Source of the DNA: UBA11891 sp049890035
Lineage (GTDB): Bacteria > Bacteroidota > Bacteroidia > Flavobacteriales > Flavobacteriaceae
DNA: 64,000 nucleotides
Reading direction: 5' to 3'
Assembly: GCA_049890035.1 (NCBI GenBank)
Contig: JBMHCG010000012.1
Span: forward strand, 40,887 to 104,886
Shown here piece after piece: positions 63,681-64,000 of the stretch; position 1 is the stretch's first letter, and each line of letters starts with the position of its first letter. Both the position numbers and the translations under genes were made by a program. The notes beneath the pieces are model-generated. The model was given only the letters and a program-made list of their open reading frames with translations. It ran no database searches and was not told the DNA's origin.

Positions 63681-64000
63681 ATGCCAACTATTGCACAATT
63701 AGTACGAAAAGGAAGAGCTACGATTACCAAGAAGAGTAAATCGGCTGCTTTGGATTCGTGTCCTCAACGACGTGGTGTTTGTACGCGAGTATATACAACT
63801 ACGCCGAAAAAGCCGAACTCGGCCATGCGAAAAGTCGCAAGGGTTCGTTTGACCAATGGAAAAGAGGTCAATGCTTACATTCCGGGAGAAGGACACAACC
63901 TCCAAGAGCACTCGATAGTATTGGTTCGTGGCGGAAGAGTTAAAGATCTACCCGGAGTCCGATACCATATCGTCCGAGGCGCATTAGATACCGCTGGGGT
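63681..64000 (+). CDS. rpsL: 30S ribosomal protein S12 (3' end outside window)
   Basis: 106 full codons are visible. The sequence MPTIAQLVRKGRATITKKSKS... and PKKPNSAMRKVARVRLTNG, GEGHNLQEHSIVLVRGGRVKDLPGVRYHIVRG match S12 throughout. The lysines at the two classic streptomycin-resistance positions (in PKKPNSA and GGRVKDLPG) are the usual sensitive-type residues. It is the first gene of the str operon, read from the promoter at 63606. Confidence 0.97.
   Translation, partial: MPTIAQLVRKGRATITKKSKSAALDSCPQRRGVCTRVYTTTPKKPNSAMRKVARVRLTNGKEVNAYIPGEGHNLQEHSIVLVRGGRVKDLPGVRYHIVRGALDTAG

Noticed and set aside
63681..64000. Streptomycin-resistant form of S12
   Set aside because: The lysines in PKKPNSA and in the GGRVKDLPG loop are the normal residues; no resistance change is present in the visible part.
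1..64000. CRISPR arrays, insertion sequences, phage genes or rRNA
   Set aside because: None seen: no regularly spaced direct repeats of CRISPR type, no transposase or integrase motifs, and no rRNA sequence. The only tRNA is at 27301.

Overview
The window is a chromosomal segment of a Bacteroidota bacterium, almost certainly a marine-type member of Flavobacteriia. The evidence is the SusC/SusD outer-membrane pairs, TAnnTTTG-type promoters with an upstream TTTG, a short primary sigma factor without region 1.1, a PorT-type secretion component next to ubiE, a lipoprotein TamL, and meso-DAP peptidoglycan genes (MurE with DNPR). Functional calls come from motifs and general family knowledge; no database search was run.

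Layout. 1-336: start of an alpha/beta hydrolase on the minus strand, cut by the window edge. 416-16121: an almost gapless division and cell wall (dcw) operon, mraZ-rsmH-ftsL-ftsI-murE-mraY-murD-ftsW-murG-murC-ftsQ-ftsA-ftsZ-yqeY, preceded by a phased array of GTGGTAA boxes. murF and ddl are not in it. 16.4-21 kb: small accessory genes (globin, membrane pentapeptide protein, CAP-like secreted protein, N-formylglutamate-amidohydrolase-like lipoprotein, orphan secreted proteins). 21-27 kb: penicillin-acylase-family lipoprotein, FAD amine/amino-acid oxidase, Rieske oxygenase and APC permease, which may form one amide/amine catabolic module. 27.3-33.2 kb: tRNA-Arg(UCG), YHYH lipoprotein, porin-like protein, DUF2911 protein, 2-oxoglutarate/Fe oxygenase, OmpA protein with calcium-binding repeats.

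33.2-49.2 kb is housekeeping: rpe, rpoD, pnp, rpsO, accD, fbaA, tamL, a SPOUT methyltransferase, porT, ubiE, trkA-trkH, rarA and rlmB. 49.2-63.3 kb holds two tandem, paralogous SusC-SusD-lipoprotein operons on the minus strand, separated by an orphan secreted protein and an arylsulfotransferase-like lipoprotein. The proximal copy (49-55 kb) is intact. In the distal copy SusC is intact, but SusD and the third lipoprotein each carry one extra base in a run of five G/C, so both read as frameshifted. 63.6-64 kb: a textbook flavobacterial promoter and the start of rpsL, the head of the str operon.

The most interesting material is the duplicated SusCD system with a DSYGDGWNG lipoprotein and no adjacent carbohydrate-active enzyme, its twin homopolymer frameshifts, and the palindromic operator-like element inside the intact copy's promoter. 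The dcw genes feed one pathway: lipid II precursor synthesis (murE, mraY, murD, murG, murC), export and polymerisation at the septum (ftsW, ftsI), and the divisome scaffold (ftsL, ftsQ, ftsA, ftsZ).
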